Below, in pieces: positions 32,057-33,483 of a stretch of 33,483 nt of DNA; position 1 is the first letter of the stretch; each line of letters begins with the position of its first letter. The notes below the pieces were generated by a model. The model made no database searches, was not told the origin of the DNA, and saw only the letters and a program-made list of their open reading frames with translations. The translations under genes were made by a program, and so were the position numbers. This stretch comes from an uncultured Pelagibacteraceae bacterium (lineage in GTDB: Bacteria; Pseudomonadota; Alphaproteobacteria; Pelagibacterales; Pelagibacteraceae), in contig CACENB010000010.1 of the NCBI GenBank assembly GCA_902561015.1, forward strand, positions 1 through 33,483. The letters run 5' to 3'.

Positions 32057-32836
32057 ATGGAAATTAATATAAATTGTGATTTAGGAGAAAAATCAAAACA
32101 CCATTCAAATAAACATGATCCAGAATTATTGGAAATAGTTAATTCTGCAAATGTTGCTTGTGGATACCATGCTGGAGATGAGGAAACTATGAGCCAAGTC
32201 ATAGAAATATCAAAAAAAAATGGTGTAAGTATCGGTGCGCATCCATCTTTCAATGATCCAGAAAATTTTGGAAGAGAAAGAATGAATTTATCTGACACAG
32301 AAATTCATAAACTCATAATTGATCAATACGATATTCTTCAAAAGAAAGCGTTAGAGCAAGGAGAAAACGTTACACATATTAAGCCTCATGGGGCTTTAAA
32401 TAATATGGCATGTGAAAATATTGATTTAGCAACAATACTTGCAAAAAGTATAAAAGGAATTAGCAAAGATTTAATTTATTTGGTCCCCACTGGATCTAAA
32501 ATGGAGGAAGCTGCAAAAAAACTTGATATGAAAATAGCCTGCGAGATATTTGCGGACAGAAATTATGAAGATGATGGTAATCTTGTCTCCCGAAAGAAAC
32601 CCCATGCTTTAATTACAGATCCAGAGCAGGCAAAAAAACACGTTTTAAGTATGGTAAAAAATCAGTCGCTTAATTGTCACAGTGGAAAGCAAATACCTTG
32701 TGAAATCGACTCTGTGTGTATACATGGGGATAATATGAGTTCTTTAGCTACAGCGCAATTTATAAAAGATAACTTAATAAGTAATGGGCTCAACCTAAAA
32801 CCTTTAAACAAAATGAAAAAATTTAAAAATGATTAA
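32057..32836 (+). CDS. pxpA: 5-oxoprolinase subunit A (LamB/YcsF family)
   Basis: PxpA is the hydrolytic subunit of 5-oxoprolinase, a (beta/alpha)-barrel protein of the LamB/YcsF family. The characteristic start MEININCDLGE is at residue 1 of the chosen ATG, followed by NSANVACGYHAGDEETM, GVSIGAHPSFNDPENFGRE (as GAHPSFNDP and FGRE), VTHIKPHGALNNMA, CEIFADRNYEDDGNLVSR and DSVCIHGDN. Length is about 259 aa. Upstream in-frame ATGs at 32033 and 32051 exist, but homologues begin at the MEIN-type strand. It recycles 5-oxoproline, which forms spontaneously from glutamine and glutathione intermediates, and so complements the gshAB genes earlier in the window. The stop overlaps the next gene by 8 bases. 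Confidence 0.94.
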   Translation: MEININCDLGEKSKHHSNKHDPELLEIVNSANVACGYHAGDEETMSQVIEISKKNGVSIGAHPSFNDPENFGRERMNLSDTEIHKLIIDQYDILQKKALEQGENVTHIKPHGALNNMACENIDLATILAKSIKGISKDLIYLVPTGSKMEEAAKKLDMKIACEIFADRNYEDDGNLVSRKKPHALITDPEQAKKHVLSMVKNQSLNCHSGKQIPCEIDSVCIHGDNMSSLATAQFIKDNLISNGLNLKPLNKMKKFKND

Positions 32837-33326
32837 AAAAATACTTTTCACAATTTTATTATCTATAACTTTAATATCAAATTCTTACTCTGCAGGTTCT
32901 AGTGGAGGAGAAGGTGATGGTCCAAAAACAAAATCAAATTATGAAAAGGCAGTTAAATTAATAAAATCTGCAAATAAATATGAAAAAAAAGGAAAAAAAG
33001 ACAAAGCACAATCAAGTTATGAAAAAGCTTTAAAACTTTTACTTAAATCAAATAACAAAAAACCAAATAAACCAGATACTTTAAATTATTTAGGTTTTAC
33101 TTCTAGAAAACTAGGTGATTTCGAAAATGGAGAGAAGTATTATCTTCAAGGTTTAGCCATCAATCCTTACCACATTGGTATTAATGAATATTTAGGTGAA
33201 CTTTACGTAGCAACAAATAGACACAATCTTGCAGTTGAAAGATTAGAAGTTTTAAAAGGTTGCGATTGTAAAGAGTATGATGACCTAAAAGCAATTATAG
33301 CTGGAGAAAAAATTTCTAAGTATTAA
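32829..33326 (+). CDS. Exported TPR-repeat protein
   Basis: A 165-residue protein with a signal peptide (about residues 1-22, ending SNSYSAG) and a short Gly-rich linker GSSGGEGDGP. The rest is helical with tetratricopeptide-like repeats: one around YEKKGKKDKAQSSYEKALKL, one around LNYLGFTSRKLGDFENGEKY with YLQGLAINPYH, and a partial one around YLGELYVATNRHNLAVERL. TPR proteins act as interaction scaffolds; the partner is unknown. CDC near the end (GCDCKEYDD) gives two close cysteines, which could form a disulfide or bind metal in the periplasm. It overlaps pxpA by 8 bases, so it is co-transcribed, and its stop overlaps the convergent TRAP gene. A role in oxoprolinase is not implied. Confidence 0.8.
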   Translation: MIKKILFTILLSITLISNSYSAGSSGGEGDGPKTKSNYEKAVKLIKSANKYEKKGKKDKAQSSYEKALKLLLKSNNKKPNKPDTLNYLGFTSRKLGDFENGEKYYLQGLAINPYHIGINEYLGELYVATNRHNLAVERLEVLKGCDCKEYDDLKAIIAGEKISKY

Positions 33327-33483
33327 TTAATATTTTTAATCATTTGCTCTGGTAGCCACAAAGCAATCTCTGGGAAAATCACAACTAAAATAACTGCTAG
33401 AACCATTAACAAAAACAATGGAAACGCACTTCGAGCAATATAACCCATGTCTTTGTTTGCCATACCTTGCAGAACAAATAAAT
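33323..33483 (-). CDS. TRAP transporter large permease (DctM-like), C-terminal end
   Basis: The minus strand is open from the window edge to a TAA at 33325-33323, giving about 52 residues: LFVLQGMANKDMGYIARSA, a hydrophobic helix, then VVIFPEIALWLPEQM. This is the last helix and tail of the large (DctM/TRAP-T) permease of a tripartite ATP-independent periplasmic transporter, where FPxIALWLP near the end is diagnostic. The 5' part lies beyond the window, so the substrate cannot be judged. The stop shares TTAA with the stop of the convergent TPR gene. Confidence 0.85.
   Translation of the reverse strand, partial: LFVLQGMANKDMGYIARSAFPLFLLMVLAVILVVIFPEIALWLPEQMIKNIN

Noticed and set aside
1..33483. 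CRISPR arrays, transposons, prophage genes, restriction or other defence systems, tRNA genes
   Set aside because: Reading both strands showed no regularly spaced repeats, transposase or phage proteins, nuclease or methylase modules, or cloverleaf-like sequence.

Overview
The window reads as a low-GC, tightly packed chromosomal segment of a marine alphaproteobacterium, most likely SAR11 (Pelagibacterales). Reasons: strongly AT-rich coding with A/T-ending codons, spacers mostly under 50 bases, many overlapping genes, a tandem glycine riboswitch before gcvT, and a typical SAR11 mix of TRAP and DMT transporters, 5-oxoprolinase, single-subunit formate dehydrogenase and TspO. Taxonomy is inferred from gene content, not measured. 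There is no rRNA, tRNA, insertion sequence, CRISPR array or phage gene, and no stretch over 300 bases lacks a gene.

Layout. 1-8922 (+): the 3' part of dnaB, an MMPL/RND exporter, cvpA-purF, an HD-domain diiron-oxygenase-like protein, gshA-gshB for glutathione, and a DMT permease. 8979-11172 (+): an MFS permease and a very charged coiled-coil protein. 11180-13255 (-): a DMT permease followed by an arginine:glycine-type amidinotransferase. 13397-17659 (+): a SufU/IscU-like scaffold, an HPP membrane protein, NAD formate dehydrogenase with a hairpin terminator, then exported MsrA with SelO. 17656-20477 (-): tspO, a DAO-type FAD oxidoreductase and a GT-C-like membrane protein. 20502-21263 (+): a short-chain dehydrogenase. 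21260-29344 (-): gcvT-gcvH-gcvP running without a break into an amine-oxidase-like flavoprotein, DUF1365, a Cfa-like methyltransferase and a DUF3833 lipoprotein. 29342-29505: the tandem glycine riboswitch. 29546-32029 (-): pxpB-pxpC and a DMT permease. 32057-33326 (+): divergent pxpA and a TPR protein. 33323-33483 (-): the end of a TRAP large permease.

The genes share two themes. One is glycine and one-carbon flow: the glycine cleavage system, formate dehydrogenase, an amidinotransferase that may consume glycine, and SAM-dependent lipid methylation. The other is redox and thiol protection: glutathione synthesis, 5-oxoproline recycling, exported MsrA, SelO, and a lipid cassette resembling the singlet-oxygen-response genes of other alphaproteobacteria.

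The most striking observation is that the lipid-modification cassette (flavoprotein, DUF1365, Cfa-like enzyme, DUF3833) directly continues the glycine-riboswitch gcvTHP operon, with a 3-base junction. Its Cfa-like enzyme lacks two residues that hold bicarbonate in true cyclopropane synthases, which points to a branched or furan fatty-acid methyltransferase. The riboswitch also shows a readable expression platform: a perfect 12-base repeat that could hide the gcvT ribosome binding site and start codon.
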